A stretch of 64,000 bases of DNA from NCBI GenBank assembly GCA_947458745.1, contig CANGYQ010000004.1, positions 365,321-429,320 on the forward strand, in the 5' to 3' direction. Shown here piece after piece: positions 52,081 to 59,372 of this stretch. A program made the position numbers and the translations under genes. The DNA is from Bryobacteraceae bacterium. GTDB taxonomy: Bacteria; Acidobacteriota; Terriglobia; Bryobacterales; Bryobacteraceae. How positions within the stretch are numbered: the stretch's first letter is position 1; each line of letters begins with the position of its first letter. The notes under the pieces are model-generated. The model was not told the DNA's origin. It worked only from the letters and a program-made list of their open reading frames with translations, and ran no database searches.

Positions 52081-53922
52081 GTGCGTGCGCCGTTTGTTAT
52101 TCTCGCCCTCAGTTTGGCTGGTTTTGCTCAAACCTCAACGACTGCGCTAGATTCGGCCTACTTGCCGTTCGATGCCTTGAAGCACAAGGTGATGGCCCTG
52201 GCCGAGCGGGCACCGGAGCGGGTGAAGCTGGTGACGTTCGGAACTTCCGCTGGCGGACGTCCATTGCTGGCGCTGGAGATCGGCGCGGCACCGGGTAAAC
52301 AGGCGGTTTTTGTGGGCGCGAACATGGCCGGATACCACAACACCGGGTCACAGGCGGCGCTCGATCTGGCGGAGAGGCTCATCCAGGACCCCGCGCTGAC
52401 CACTACCCGTGGCTATTACATTCTGCCCGCGCTGAGCCCGGATGCGCATGATGCCATGTTTGCCAGTGTTCGCTATCGCCGTTCCGGCAATGGAGCCCCG
52501 CTCGATCGCGACCGGGATGGAGCATCGGGCGAAGATGGCCCCAATGATCTGAACCAAGATGGCCGGATCACCCAGATGCGGATTCCTGACGCAGCGGGGC
52601 CGATGACGCCGGATTCGAATGATCCGCGCGTTATGGTTCCGGCCGGCAACGGCGCCTCCGGGCGGTATCGCGTGGTGACGGAGGGCTTTGATGATGATCA
52701 GGATGGCCTGTTGAACGAGGATGGCCCCGGTGGTGACCGGCCCGAACTGAACTTTCCCTACCAGTGGACCCCGGGGAATGCTGAGGCCGGCACTTACCCG
52801 GGGTCGACACCCGAAGCGCGGGCGGTGATGGAGTACTTGCTGGCGCGACGCAACATCGCGCTGGCTGTTGTTTATGGCGCAGGAAATACGCTTCTGGCAC
52901 CGCGCAGTCCAGCCGGTGGTGTACCGGAGGCGGATGCCGGGTCATTTGAGAAGCTCGGTTTGCTTTACAGGCAGAGTCTCCAGCAGGCGGGCCTCAGCAC
53001 GGGCCGCAGCGGGGCGGCGGCGGGAGGATTGCGAAACTGGCTCTACTATCACTACGGCGTGATGGCCGTGGAACTCGACATCTGGGGCATTGCTCCACGG
53101 GCGGCCGCCACGGGACCGAAACCGGAAGAGCCGATCACGATTGAGCGCCTGGAGAAGATGTCCAACGAGGAGTTTCTGGGCTTGGGCGAACCGCGCATCA
53201 GCGCCTATCTGAAAGAGATCAAGGCGCCCGGGATGGTGAGCGCCAAGATGCTGATCGATAACGTCAAATCCGGCCGCCTGAACCCGGCCCGGATGGCGCA
53301 GACGATGCGCCAAATGGGCTTGAAGGCACCTTCGGCACCGGCCAGCAACGCGGTGGCGAGTTCCGCTGCGCCTAGCGGAGCAGCAGGGGAGGCGGGAGAC
53401 GTCATGGCGTATGTCGACCAGGAAGCGCCCAGTGCCTTCACCCCGTGGACGCCGGTGACGCTGCCCGATGGCACGCGCGCCGAGGTGGGCGGCGTGGACC
53501 CGTTTGCAGCGATCGCCCCCACGGGAAGCATTTTGGCGAAAGCATCCGCGGCGCATTCCATGGCCGTGCTCGCCATGGCCGGTCAGTTGCCCCGGGTGAC
53601 GATCACACAGGTGACGGCGGAACCAACTGGTGAGGGTATGTGGAAGGTGAAGGCAACCGTGGCCAATACACAACTGCTGCCCACGCATCCGCGCCACGGG
53701 ACCGGGATCCATCATCATCTGCCCGTCCGGCTGGGGATTGCCCTAGGGGCACCGGGCACCAGCGTGCCAGAGCACCGGGCCGTGACCACCGACAATCTTT
53801 GCCTGGACGAGGCACCGCTTTCCGGCGAATGGACCGTCCGGGCGCGCAAGGGCACCCGGATCACGGTGGCCGCCACGTCCAGCAATGCCGGCCAGGACCG
53901 GCGGGAAATCGAGCTCCGCTGA
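52081..53922 (+). CDS. M14-carboxypeptidase-like protein lacking the zinc ligands
   Basis: A 613-residue protein with a signal peptide (FAQ, about residue 17). The fold of zinc carboxypeptidases is visible: FGTSAGGRPLLALEIG, the family insert DRDRDGASGEDGPNDLNQDG (a calcium-loop-like DxDxDG motif, near 132-151), PELNFPYQW, and the catalytic-glutamate strand GVMAVELDIWG. But HxxE is replaced by A83-G-Y-H86 (VGANMAGYHNTG), and the third ligand histidine by VVYGAGNTLL. All three zinc ligands are gone while the glutamate stays. It is therefore probably a binding protein or pseudo-enzyme. A second DxDxDG loop (DDDQDGLLNEDG, near 206) and a C-terminal beta domain follow. GTG start. Confidence 0.78.
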   Translation: MRAPFVILALSLAGFAQTSTTALDSAYLPFDALKHKVMALAERAPERVKLVTFGTSAGGRPLLALEIGAAPGKQAVFVGANMAGYHNTGSQAALDLAERLIQDPALTTTRGYYILPALSPDAHDAMFASVRYRRSGNGAPLDRDRDGASGEDGPNDLNQDGRITQMRIPDAAGPMTPDSNDPRVMVPAGNGASGRYRVVTEGFDDDQDGLLNEDGPGGDRPELNFPYQWTPGNAEAGTYPGSTPEARAVMEYLLARRNIALAVVYGAGNTLLAPRSPAGGVPEADAGSFEKLGLLYRQSLQQAGLSTGRSGAAAGGLRNWLYYHYGVMAVELDIWGIAPRAAATGPKPEEPITIERLEKMSNEEFLGLGEPRISAYLKEIKAPGMVSAKMLIDNVKSGRLNPARMAQTMRQMGLKAPSAPASNAVASSAAPSGAAGEAGDVMAYVDQEAPSAFTPWTPVTLPDGTRAEVGGVDPFAAIAPTGSILAKASAAHSMAVLAMAGQLPRVTITQVTAEPTGEGMWKVKATVANTQLLPTHPRHGTGIHHHLPVRLGIALGAPGTSVPEHRAVTTDNLCLDEAPLSGEWTVRARKGTRITVAATSSNAGQDRREIELR

Positions 53923-53946
53923 GCCACTTCTGACTGACACAACATC

Positions 53947-54471
53947 ATGGACCAATCCGCATCCACCATCCAACATCGTGAACTGGCCCACCAACAGGGC
54001 CCGGTCAACTTGGCAATTGTCACCGTCAGCGATACCCGCACGCCCGAAACGGATGCCAACCGCAAGTACCTGGAAGCCGAGATCACGGCGCTGGGGCATC
54101 GCCTGGTGGCCTACCGGCTGATCAAGGATGAGCCGGACCAGGTCTCCGATGTTTTGGACGAGTTGGCCTCCGGCGAAGCGCAAATCCTGCTGTGGAACGG
54201 CGGCACCGGTATTGCTCCGCGTGACACCACCTACGACGTGCTGAGCCGCCGTCTGGAAAAGGTGTTGCCGGGTTTCGGCGAACTGTTCCGCATGTTTAGC
54301 TATGAGCAGGTGGGCGCCGCCGCTATGCTGTCGCGTGCGGTGGCGGGCACCTACCGGGGCAAAGTGGTGATTTCGACGCCGGGTTCCCCCAACGCGGTCC
54401 AGACGGCCTGGACCAAGCTGATTCAGCCGGAGCTGGAGCATCTGGCCTGGGAAGTCGCGCGCCTGCGCTAG
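53947..54471 (+). CDS. moaB: Molybdenum cofactor protein MoaB/Mog
   Basis: A 174-residue MoaB/MogA-fold protein that adenylates molybdopterin before molybdate insertion. [15 protein letters not shown], the MPT-binding [14 protein letters not shown] and STPGSPNAV are the family motifs. It lies 25 bases after the M14-like gene and 16 before the globin gene. Other moa/moe genes are not in the window, so whether this is MoaB or Mog is a naming choice. Confidence 0.95.
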   Translation: MDQSASTIQHRELAHQQGPVNLAIVTVSDTRTPETDANRKYLEAEITALGHRLVAYRLIKDEPDQVSDVLDELASGEAQILLWNGGTGIAPRDTTYDVLSRRLEKVLPGFGELFRMFSYEQVGAAAMLSRAVAGTYRGKVVISTPGSPNAVQTAWTKLIQPELEHLAWEVARLR

Positions 54472-54486
54472 AGGAGACTGCCACCG

Positions 54487-54903
54487 TTGACACCGCCTGA
54501 TCTGACCGTCCTGCCCACTTTGCCGGATGACGAAGTCTACGCCCACGTCGGGGAGGATGGGTTCCGCCGTCTAGTGGCCGCCTTTTACCGGCAGATTCCC
54601 AGCGATCCGATTTTGGGCCCCATGTACCCCGCCGATGACTTTGAAGGCGCGGAGGAGCGGCTGCGGGACTTCCTGATCTTCCGCTTTGGGGGGCCCACGA
54701 CCTATTTGGCCAAACGCGGCCATCCCCGGCTGCGAATGCGGCACGCTCCGTTCGTCATTGGCCCGGCGGCGCGGGACCGGTGGGTGGAAATCATGGACCT
54801 AGCACTCCAGGAAGCCGCGCTGCCCCCCGCCGCGGAGGCCGTCTTGCGGCGCTTTTTCTCCGATACCGCCACTTTTTTGATCAACCGCCCTCACTCCACC
54901 TGA
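54487..54903 (+). CDS. Truncated haemoglobin, group II (trHbO)
   Basis: A 138-residue globin. GEDGFRRLVAAFYRQIPSDPILGPMYP covers helices A to B/C with the usual Tyr in FYRQ, the haem-binding histidine is in GHPRLRMRHAPFVIG (F8), and RDRWVEIMDLAL has the tryptophan (G8) typical of group II. Such globins bind oxygen or NO. TTG start at 54487, with GAGGAG about 12 bases upstream, since no ATG lies near. It is followed by a long non-coding stretch. Confidence 0.93.
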   Translation: MTPPDLTVLPTLPDDEVYAHVGEDGFRRLVAAFYRQIPSDPILGPMYPADDFEGAEERLRDFLIFRFGGPTTYLAKRGHPRLRMRHAPFVIGPAARDRWVEIMDLALQEAALPPAAEAVLRRFFSDTATFLINRPHST

Positions 54904-55354
54904 TGTTCTCTTTCCGAGGTACTGGGTCAGGTGTTTCATGCATCCCAGGCGGCGGATAGAACTAACTTACTAGGCGCATACAGTTCGCCTACGAACGCGG
55001 ATGTTAGCTATGCCCGACTGAGAGTAGTCTCCTACTACTGATTCACGCCGTGCGGAACGCACCGCGAAGCTATTTCATCACAGTCTCTTATCGTGATGCA
55101 CCGCCGCACCGGCAATGCTCCGAGCGCCGGAAAAAGCCACGCTGAGCCACCAGTGGCAAACCAGACTCTCTTTCCGGTCCTGTCCGATAAATGACTGATT
55201 CTAAGGCCACACGCGCATCAGCAAGCGAAATTCAACATTAACCCTTAGGGCGCGCTAGCCAGCTAGTACCGCGGTTCTAAAGGGACACGGCCGGCGTGCC
55301 ACAGCGCTGGCACACTGTGCCCGCGAGTACGGGTACCAGGTCCTGTTTCGTCCA
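54904..55354. other. Non-coding stretch with several hairpins upstream of the PEP-CTERM triplet
   Basis: About 450 bases without a credible gene. Visible structures are GTGCG/CGCAC at 55050-55062; a larger one closed by CCGGAAA (55127-55133) and TTTCCGG (55171-55177) around an inner GCCAC/GTGGC hairpin (55146-55157); and AGTAG/CTACT around 55024-55037. None resembles a riboswitch I can name. The region may hold a structured RNA or the distal regulatory region of the PEP-CTERM gene, or be decayed sequence. Confidence 0.4.
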
Positions 55355-55383
55355 TTGTCTGGCGCGCTTCCGATTACTAATCT
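55355..55383 (+). promoter_or_regulatory. Sigma70-type promoter of the first PEP-CTERM gene
   Basis: TTGTCT at 55355-55360, a 17-base spacer, TAATCT at 55378-55383. The second PEP-CTERM gene has TTGGTT, 17 bases, TAATCT in exactly the same relation to the shared leader, which supports both. Expected transcription start about 55390. Confidence 0.7.
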
Positions 55384-55461
55384 GGAGAAGCTCGAAGGGG
55401 ATGCGGCCCCACTAAGGGAACGCACGCTCGGCGAGGACTGAAAGAGGAGCAATCAAAACAA
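55384..55461 (+). ncRNA. Conserved structured leader of PEP-CTERM gene 1
   Basis: From the -10 region to the start codon this leader is alignable with 56464-56539. Blocks GGAGAAGCTCG, ATGCGG, GAACGCA and TCGGCGAG are conserved. Around ATGCGG the bases GGGG/CCCC here and GGGA/TCCA there can pair, with one G-C to A-T compensating change and one mismatch. A short ATG frame (ATG CGG CCC CAC TAA) lies in it. It could be a regulatory leader or a stabilising structure; not matched to any known riboswitch class by eye. Confidence 0.5.
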
Positions 55462-56172
55462 ATGAAAATCAATCACTTTCTGGCAATCGGCGCGATGCTG
55501 GTGGGTTCCAGCGCTTTTGCGGCACCCATTTACGGCACCGCGACCCAAACGGTCACCATCAATAGTGTGTCGACCACCACGGCGATCGCTCAGAACACTA
55601 AGACGGGCAGCGGCGGCGGCGCAGGCACCGGTTACTCATTCGGAATGACCTGGGACGTCGATCCGGTGTTGACCTGGAGCTTTACCACCTCGATCTCCGG
55701 TCTGCACGTTCTGGAGTTTGTGACCAACATCGTCCCGAACAGCTACGATTCTGTGTTCGTTTCCAATGGCCTCGTGCTCACCGGTGGCCAAGCCGGTACC
55801 GGCGCAAAGATCAGCGATGTGTCCTTGCAACTCTACATCCCGGCCTTCAGCAACTACGTGAGTGGCGGCGACGTCATCCTGAAGGGCACAAGCTCGAAGT
55901 TCATCAAGGGCACCTATAGCAAGAGTGACGACAACTCCGGTTTGGGCGGCGTCGGCCCGTACGTTCCCTTTGGACCGACCACGCCGGCTGACGGTTCGAT
56001 GGGCGTCCGGATCATCTTCACTACCGATCTTGGCTCCAACAGCACGCTGTCTCTGAACGGCACGCTGGACATCCAGAAGACGGCTGCTCCTCCGGTTCCG
56101 GAGCCGGCCACCTTCGGCTTGATCGGTGCCGCGCTGGTGGCGTTGGGCGCCATCGCTCGCCGCCGCGCCTAA
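55462..56172 (+). CDS. PEP-CTERM protein, tandem paralog 1
   Basis: A 236-residue exported protein: signal peptide MKINHFLAIGAMLVGSSAFA (1-20), a beta-rich body with WDVDPVLTWSF, SGLHVLEFVTNIVPNSYDS, SDDNSGLGGVGPYVPFGP and LSLNGTLDIQK, then PVPEPATFGLIGAALVALG and ARRRA, a full PEP-CTERM signal. Preceded by GAGGAG at 55444-55449. It is one of three paralogs in a row sharing the WxVDPxLxW, YxxxF, SDDN, MGVxI and SLNGT blocks; no exosortase is present in the window. Function unknown; likely surface or matrix protein. Confidence 0.88.
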   Translation: MKINHFLAIGAMLVGSSAFAAPIYGTATQTVTINSVSTTTAIAQNTKTGSGGGAGTGYSFGMTWDVDPVLTWSFTTSISGLHVLEFVTNIVPNSYDSVFVSNGLVLTGGQAGTGAKISDVSLQLYIPAFSNYVSGGDVILKGTSSKFIKGTYSKSDDNSGLGGVGPYVPFGPTTPADGSMGVRIIFTTDLGSNSTLSLNGTLDIQKTAAPPVPEPATFGLIGAALVALGAIARRRA

Positions 56173-56194
56173 ATCGCTCCGGTGACGGCAAGTG

Positions 56195-56228
56195 GGCGGG
56201 GGGCGTGCAAACGCTCCCCGCCCTTTTG
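56195..56228 (+). terminator. Terminator of PEP-CTERM paralog 1
   Basis: Bases 56195-56207 pair with 56212-56224 (13 pairs, one G-T) around GCAA, followed by TTTT at 56225-56228. Strong and close to the stop codon, so paralog 1 is transcribed on its own. Confidence 0.85.
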
Positions 56229-56342
56229 GCGTTCGGGCGCGCTCGCAGAATCGACCCGCCCGCGCCGGACTCTCACCTGGGGTGAAGCCACTGAAGGGGG
56301 AGTTGCGTCGGAAATGCAGTGGCTGAAGCGGCACCTGTTTTC

Positions 56343-56378
56343 TAATGTCCGACAGACATTAGTGCCTTAGTACTTTCG
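56343..56378 (+). promoter_or_regulatory. Palindrome and GTACTTTCG motif upstream of paralog 2
   Basis: TAATGTC (56343-56349) and GACATTA (56355-56361) form a perfect inverted repeat with a 5-base spacer, and AGTACTTTCG follows at 56369-56378, about 60 bases before the -35. The GTACTTTCG word also occurs twice upstream of paralog 3. Possible activator or repressor sites. Confidence 0.4.
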
Positions 56379-56434
56379 CCGGCGCACTACTCACACCGCC
56401 GTTGGTACAAGCAACGGACAGACCTTTCCGGCTA

Positions 56435-56463
56435 TTGGTTCGCACAAGGCCAACACTTAATCT
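56435..56463 (+). promoter_or_regulatory. Promoter of PEP-CTERM paralog 2
   Basis: TTGGTT at 56435-56440, 17 bases, TAATCT at 56458-56463, then GGAGAAGCTCG as in the paralog 1 leader. The same order and spacing as at 55355-55383. Confidence 0.65.
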
Positions 56464-56539
56464 GGAGAAGCTCGGAGGGAATGCGGTCCAGCAAGGAACG
56501 CAGGTTCGGCGAGAACAACAACAGGAGTCAATACAAACA
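56464..56539 (+). ncRNA. Conserved leader of PEP-CTERM paralog 2
   Basis: Alignable with 55384-55461 (blocks GGAGAAGCTCG, ATGCGG, GAACGCA, TCGGCGAG, AGGAG, ACAA). GGAGGGA stands directly before an ATG at 56481 that opens a small frame running past the paralog start to a TGA near 56558. That frame is in another phase from the paralog, so translation of it would interfere with the main frame. Confidence 0.45.
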
Positions 56540-57268
56540 ATTAAAATCAATCACATTCTGACCATCAGCGCCATGCTGGTAGGTTCTACTGTTCTGGCCA
56601 CCCCTATCGGGTATGGCTCAACGGATGTCACGGTCAACATCAACGGCGTCATCACTACCACTTCCATCAACCAGACCACGCACGAGGGCAGCGCCACCGG
56701 TGGCAACCTGGCGAACAACCTGTTTAATTTCGGCATGAGCTGGAACGTTGATCCGACTTTGACCTGGACCTACACCACCACCGCGTCGGGTCCACAGACG
56801 ATCACGTTCTCGACCAACATCGTTCCGGATGGCTACAACAAGCTGTTCAACTCCGCCGGCTACACGCTGACCGGCGTGCAGAAGGTGGGCAACAAGGTGT
56901 CACCGGGCGCGGCGATTAGCGATGTTAAGGTGAGAACCTTCATTCCGTTCATGACCACCTACGTTCCGGAGGGCGATGTGACGGTGAAGGGCATCAAGGG
57001 CGTGCGGGGCACGTTGACGCGGAGCAATGACAACACCGACAACGGTGGTATCGGCGACTATGTCGACTTCGGACCGGCGTCACTGTCGGCCCTCACGATG
57101 GGCGTGGAGATCACCTTCAATGCGACCCTGAACCCGGGAGACATGCTGTCGCTGAACGGCACGCTGGACATCCAGAAGGAAACGCCCCCCGTGCCCGAGC
57201 CGGCCACGTTCGGCCTGATCGGTGCCGCGCTGGTGGGCCTGGGCTCCTTCGCCCGCCGCCGCGCCTAG
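56540..57268 (+). CDS. PEP-CTERM protein, tandem paralog 2, ATT at the start position
   Basis: A body and C-terminus like paralog 1: FGMSWNVDPTLTWTYTT, GPQTITFSTNIVPDGYNKLF, SNDNTDNGGIGDYVDFGP, LSLNGTLDIQKE, VPEPATFGLIGAALVGLG and ARRRA. Aligned with paralog 1, the start codon is replaced by ATT (56540-56542) at the exact position, 12 bases after AGGAG (56523-56527). The next in-frame ATG (56570) would remove half of the signal peptide, and upstream starts lie before the promoter. ATT can rarely initiate, so the gene is either weakly expressed or recently silenced. Coordinates assume ATT. Confidence 0.6.
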   Translation: MKINHILTISAMLVGSTVLATPIGYGSTDVTVNINGVITTTSINQTTHEGSATGGNLANNLFNFGMSWNVDPTLTWTYTTTASGPQTITFSTNIVPDGYNKLFNSAGYTLTGVQKVGNKVSPGAAISDVKVRTFIPFMTTYVPEGDVTVKGIKGVRGTLTRSNDNTDNGGIGDYVDFGPASLSALTMGVEITFNATLNPGDMLSLNGTLDIQKETPPVPEPATFGLIGAALVGLGSFARRRA

Positions 57269-57293
57269 ACGCTTCAGTCATTGCAGAACCAGG

Positions 57294-57336
57294 GGCGGGA
57301 GTGCCGGGATGGCATCTCCCGCCTCTTCTCTTGTTT
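57294..57336 (+). terminator. Terminator of PEP-CTERM paralog 2
   Basis: GGCGGGAG (57294-57301) pairs with CTCCCGCC (57316-57323), with TGCC/GGCA extending inside, followed by T-rich TCTTCTCTTGTTT. A terminator here implies separate transcription of paralog 3. Confidence 0.75.
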
Positions 57337-57489
57337 AGGAGCCGATTCCATTGGCCTTCGCCTTCTCGATGCTCTCCGTCAGAGCCGGCATAGTCCTCTC
57401 ATTTTCGTGGTACACCTTTATACAATTGCATCCTAGACGTCCGATAACGGATTCGGGAAGAATTTCAAGGGCTACGAAACGGTACCCTT

Positions 57490-57518
57490 GGTACTTTCGA
57501 TGTTGTGGTACTTTCGAT
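57490..57518 (+). repeat. Direct repeat GGTACTTTCGAT, two copies 17 bases apart
   Basis: GGTACTTTCGAT at 57490-57501 and again at 57507-57518, spaced about one and a half helical turns, 113 bases before the ATG of paralog 3. The word GTACTTTCG is also upstream of paralog 2. The spacing suggests two monomers of a regulator binding on nearly opposite faces; the regulator is unknown. The rest of 57269-57630 holds a terminator and AGACT/AGTCT hairpin but no gene. Confidence 0.5.
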
Positions 57519-57630
57519 TTTGGTGATTTGGGACGTAACCCTGGTTTGGATAAGCAGCCGACGGATGGCGCTGTACCAGACTGAGCAGTCTGAGTGATCA
57601 CCAAAAAAGATAAAAGAGGATAAGCAGCAG

Positions 57631-58350
57631 ATGAAATATGTTCAATTCGTCACGGTTTGCGCACTGCTGACGGCTTCCACGGCATCCGCCAGCCTGATGA
57701 CGGCAGCGAGCTACGGCGAAGCGAAGTACACGGTCACCAACAGTTTAGGCACCAAGTCCGGAATGGTGGAAGTGGTTGACGAAGTTGGGAATTTGGGGGG
57801 CGGCGATCTGAGCGCGGATGGTTTTGCGTTCCGGCTGGATTGGGACGTTGATCCGGCCCTGTCCTGGAGCTACACCACCACGGCATCCGGTCCGCACACA
57901 ATCCTGGTTTCCACGGCGATTCTTCCGGGAAACTACAATCTCCTCTTCGTCTCCGGCGGCTACACGCTGACTGGAACACGGCGGGGTAAAGGAGCGACGA
58001 TCTCCGATGTGAAGATCGAGGCCTACGCTCCGCTGCCGATCGCTCCGATCAACTACATTCCCGAGGGTAATGTCACGATCAAGGGTACCAGCGCGCCGGT
58101 GAAGGGTACCTTGACTCGCTCCAATGACAACACCAACCAGGGCGGGATTGGCTCGCTAGTTCCGTTTACCACCCGGACGTTTAGCGACATGGGCGTGAAG
58201 ATCACCTTCAACGCCAAGTTGAACCCGGGCGATAAACTCTCGCTGAACGGTACGATGGAAGTGGAGCAACTGGTGCCGGAACCGGGGACTTGGGGCCTGA
58301 TTGGCGCGGCTCTGATGACGTTGGGGGCCCTGCGCCGCCGGATGGTCTAG
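57631..58350 (+). CDS. PEP-CTERM protein, tandem paralog 3
   Basis: A 239-residue exported protein: signal peptide MKYVQFVTVCALLTASTASA, body with FRLDWDVDPALSWSYTT, GPHTILVSTAILPGNYNLLF, SNDNTNQGGIGSLVPF and LSLNGTMEVEQ, then LVPEPGTWGLIGAALMTLG and RRRMV. It is the most diverged of the three and its upstream region does not share the promoter or leader of the other two. RBS GAGG is at about 57616. Surface or secreted role presumed, function unknown. Confidence 0.88.
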   Translation: MKYVQFVTVCALLTASTASASLMTAASYGEAKYTVTNSLGTKSGMVEVVDEVGNLGGGDLSADGFAFRLDWDVDPALSWSYTTTASGPHTILVSTAILPGNYNLLFVSGGYTLTGTRRGKGATISDVKIEAYAPLPIAPINYIPEGNVTIKGTSAPVKGTLTRSNDNTNQGGIGSLVPFTTRTFSDMGVKITFNAKLNPGDKLSLNGTMEVEQLVPEPGTWGLIGAALMTLGALRRRMV

Positions 58351-58378
58351 AGCTTCCGCGATCCTTCTTGTTTAGTTG

Positions 58379-58416
58379 AAAAAGGTTCGCCCATAAGGCG
58401 AGCCTTTTTGTTTTTT
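58379..58416 (+). terminator. Terminator of PEP-CTERM paralog 3
   Basis: AAAAAGGTTCGCC (58379-58391) pairs with GGCGAGCCTTTTT (58397-58409), with one G-T, around CATAA, then GTTTTTT. Strong, and convergent with the rpmG terminator further on. Confidence 0.9.
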
Positions 58417-58588
58417 GCGTACCCGTAGCTGGTGGTTGCTGGGCAGCGGCTGGGTGCGGCTCGGTCCCGGGGACCATGGGTGGCGGCGGGAAGAAGGGTT
58501 TTCCGGGCCATGCTGTCGCTGCTCAGACTCGCGGGGGTCCGGAGTTGGGCGCTTAAGTGACGGGTAGGTACTCAAGGCGCGCAAACGC

Positions 58589-58617
58589 AAAAAGGGCCAA
58601 GGCATGACGCCTGGCCC
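58589..58617 (-). terminator. Terminator of the rpmB-rpmG operon
   Basis: On the minus strand GGGCCAGGC (58617-58609) pairs with GCCTTGGCCC (58603-58594) with one bulged base, followed by TTTTT (58593-58589). It lies 26 bases after the rpmG stop. The 170 bases between it and the terminator of paralog 3 hold nothing I can identify. Confidence 0.8.
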
Positions 58618-58642
58618 CATTGGAACTTCCCGGGAGGGAAAG

Positions 58643-58801
58643 CTACTTGATTTTGCCTTCTTTATAGTCGACGTGCTTGCGGACCACCGGATCGAACTTC
58701 TTCTTCACCAGCTTCTCCTTGGAGAGCTTCGGATTCTTCGATGTGGTGTAGTAGTGGCCGGTGCCGGCGGAGGAGACCAGTTTGATCAGTTCGCGAGCCA
58801 T
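58643..58801 (-). CDS. rpmG: 50S ribosomal protein L33
   Basis: A 52-residue protein beginning [20 protein letters not shown], then [22 protein letters not shown] and ending [10 protein letters not shown], which is L33. It lacks the CxxC pairs of the zinc-binding type, so it is the C-minus form. Its ATG overlaps the rpmB stop by one base (TAATG), so it is the second gene of the rpmB-rpmG operon. It is too short to be called by most length thresholds. Confidence 0.95.
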   Translation of the reverse strand: MARELIKLVSSAGTGHYYTTSKNPKLSKEKLVKKKFDPVVRKHVDYKEGKIK

Positions 58802-59037
58802 TAGAATTGCACCCCACGAGCCTTCATCTCAGCAAAAACGGCGTCGGCACCCTTCTTGTCGATGATGCGCAGGCCTTTGGCCGAAATCTTCATCCGGACA
58901 AAGCGGTTCTCGCTGGGCACCCAGATGCGCTTGTCGTGCAGGTTGGGCTCCCACCGGCGGCGGGTCTTATTATTGGCGTGAGAAACGCGATTCCCGGACA
59001 ACGGGCGCTTCTCGGTGATGGGGCATACTTTCGCCAT
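58801..59037 (-). CDS. rpmB: 50S ribosomal protein L28
   Basis: A 78-residue L28: [29 protein letters not shown], then [28 protein letters not shown]. It binds 23S rRNA near the exit region. First gene of the rpmB-rpmG operon; promoter on the minus strand at 59122-59151. The zinc-binding cysteines of the alternative form are absent. Confidence 0.97.
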   Translation of the reverse strand: MAKVCPITEKRPLSGNRVSHANNKTRRRWEPNLHDKRIWVPSENRFVRMKISAKGLRIIDKKGADAVFAEMKARGVQF

Positions 59038-59121
59038 GACTCAAAATCTCCTGATCGGGCCGGGTTGCTTCGCAGACGGCTGGACACACCATGCCGGGTG
59101 AGGGCGCAAACCCAAACTATG

Positions 59122-59151
59122 AGTATACCGCAGACGAACGACTTCGTCCAA
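59122..59151 (-). promoter_or_regulatory. Promoter of rpmB-rpmG
   Basis: On the minus strand TTGGAC (59151-59146), 18-base spacer, TATACT (59127-59122). Expected start near 59115, leaving a leader of about 78 bases. The 335-base gap to the next gene contains this and the opposing promoter at 59302; no gene otherwise. Confidence 0.7.
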
Positions 59152-59301
59152 TCCGGAATCTCGGGATCGGCCGCAGTGGGTTGCGGGCGGGCTGAAACCA
59201 TGGCGGCATGGCCTGCGTCCCAGGGGTAGTTCACGGTTTGACGCCGCGTTGGAAATCCGGTTGCCAAGGCCTATTTTCAGGCTTCCGGCCGCGATTGGCG
59301 A

Positions 59302-59330
59302 TTGACGGCCCGTTCAATGGGGAATAGACT
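59302..59330 (+). promoter_or_regulatory. Promoter of the GWxTD gene
   Basis: TTGACG at 59302-59307, 17-base spacer, TAGACT at 59325-59330. Expected start near 59337, about 36 bases before the ATG, with GGAG at about 59355. Confidence 0.7.
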
Positions 59331-59372
59331 GTAAATAGCTCGCAACAGGTTTAGCTGGAGCGTAGGTGAAAC

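Noticed and set aside
55127..55177. Riboswitch of the c-di-GMP or cobalamin type
   Set aside because: It contains words such as GGCAAACC and GCCAC that recall those classes, but the order and the conserved core do not fit; kept only as an unassigned structure.
56402..56539. GTG start at 56402 for PEP-CTERM paralog 2
   Set aside because: It lies upstream of the promoter and would add 46 residues in front of the signal peptide that align to the non-coding leader of paralog 1.
57335..57604. 89-residue minus-strand frame before PEP-CTERM paralog 3
   Set aside because: No recognisable motif, overlaps the terminator region and the GTACTTTCG repeats, and no credible Shine-Dalgarno; treated as non-coding.
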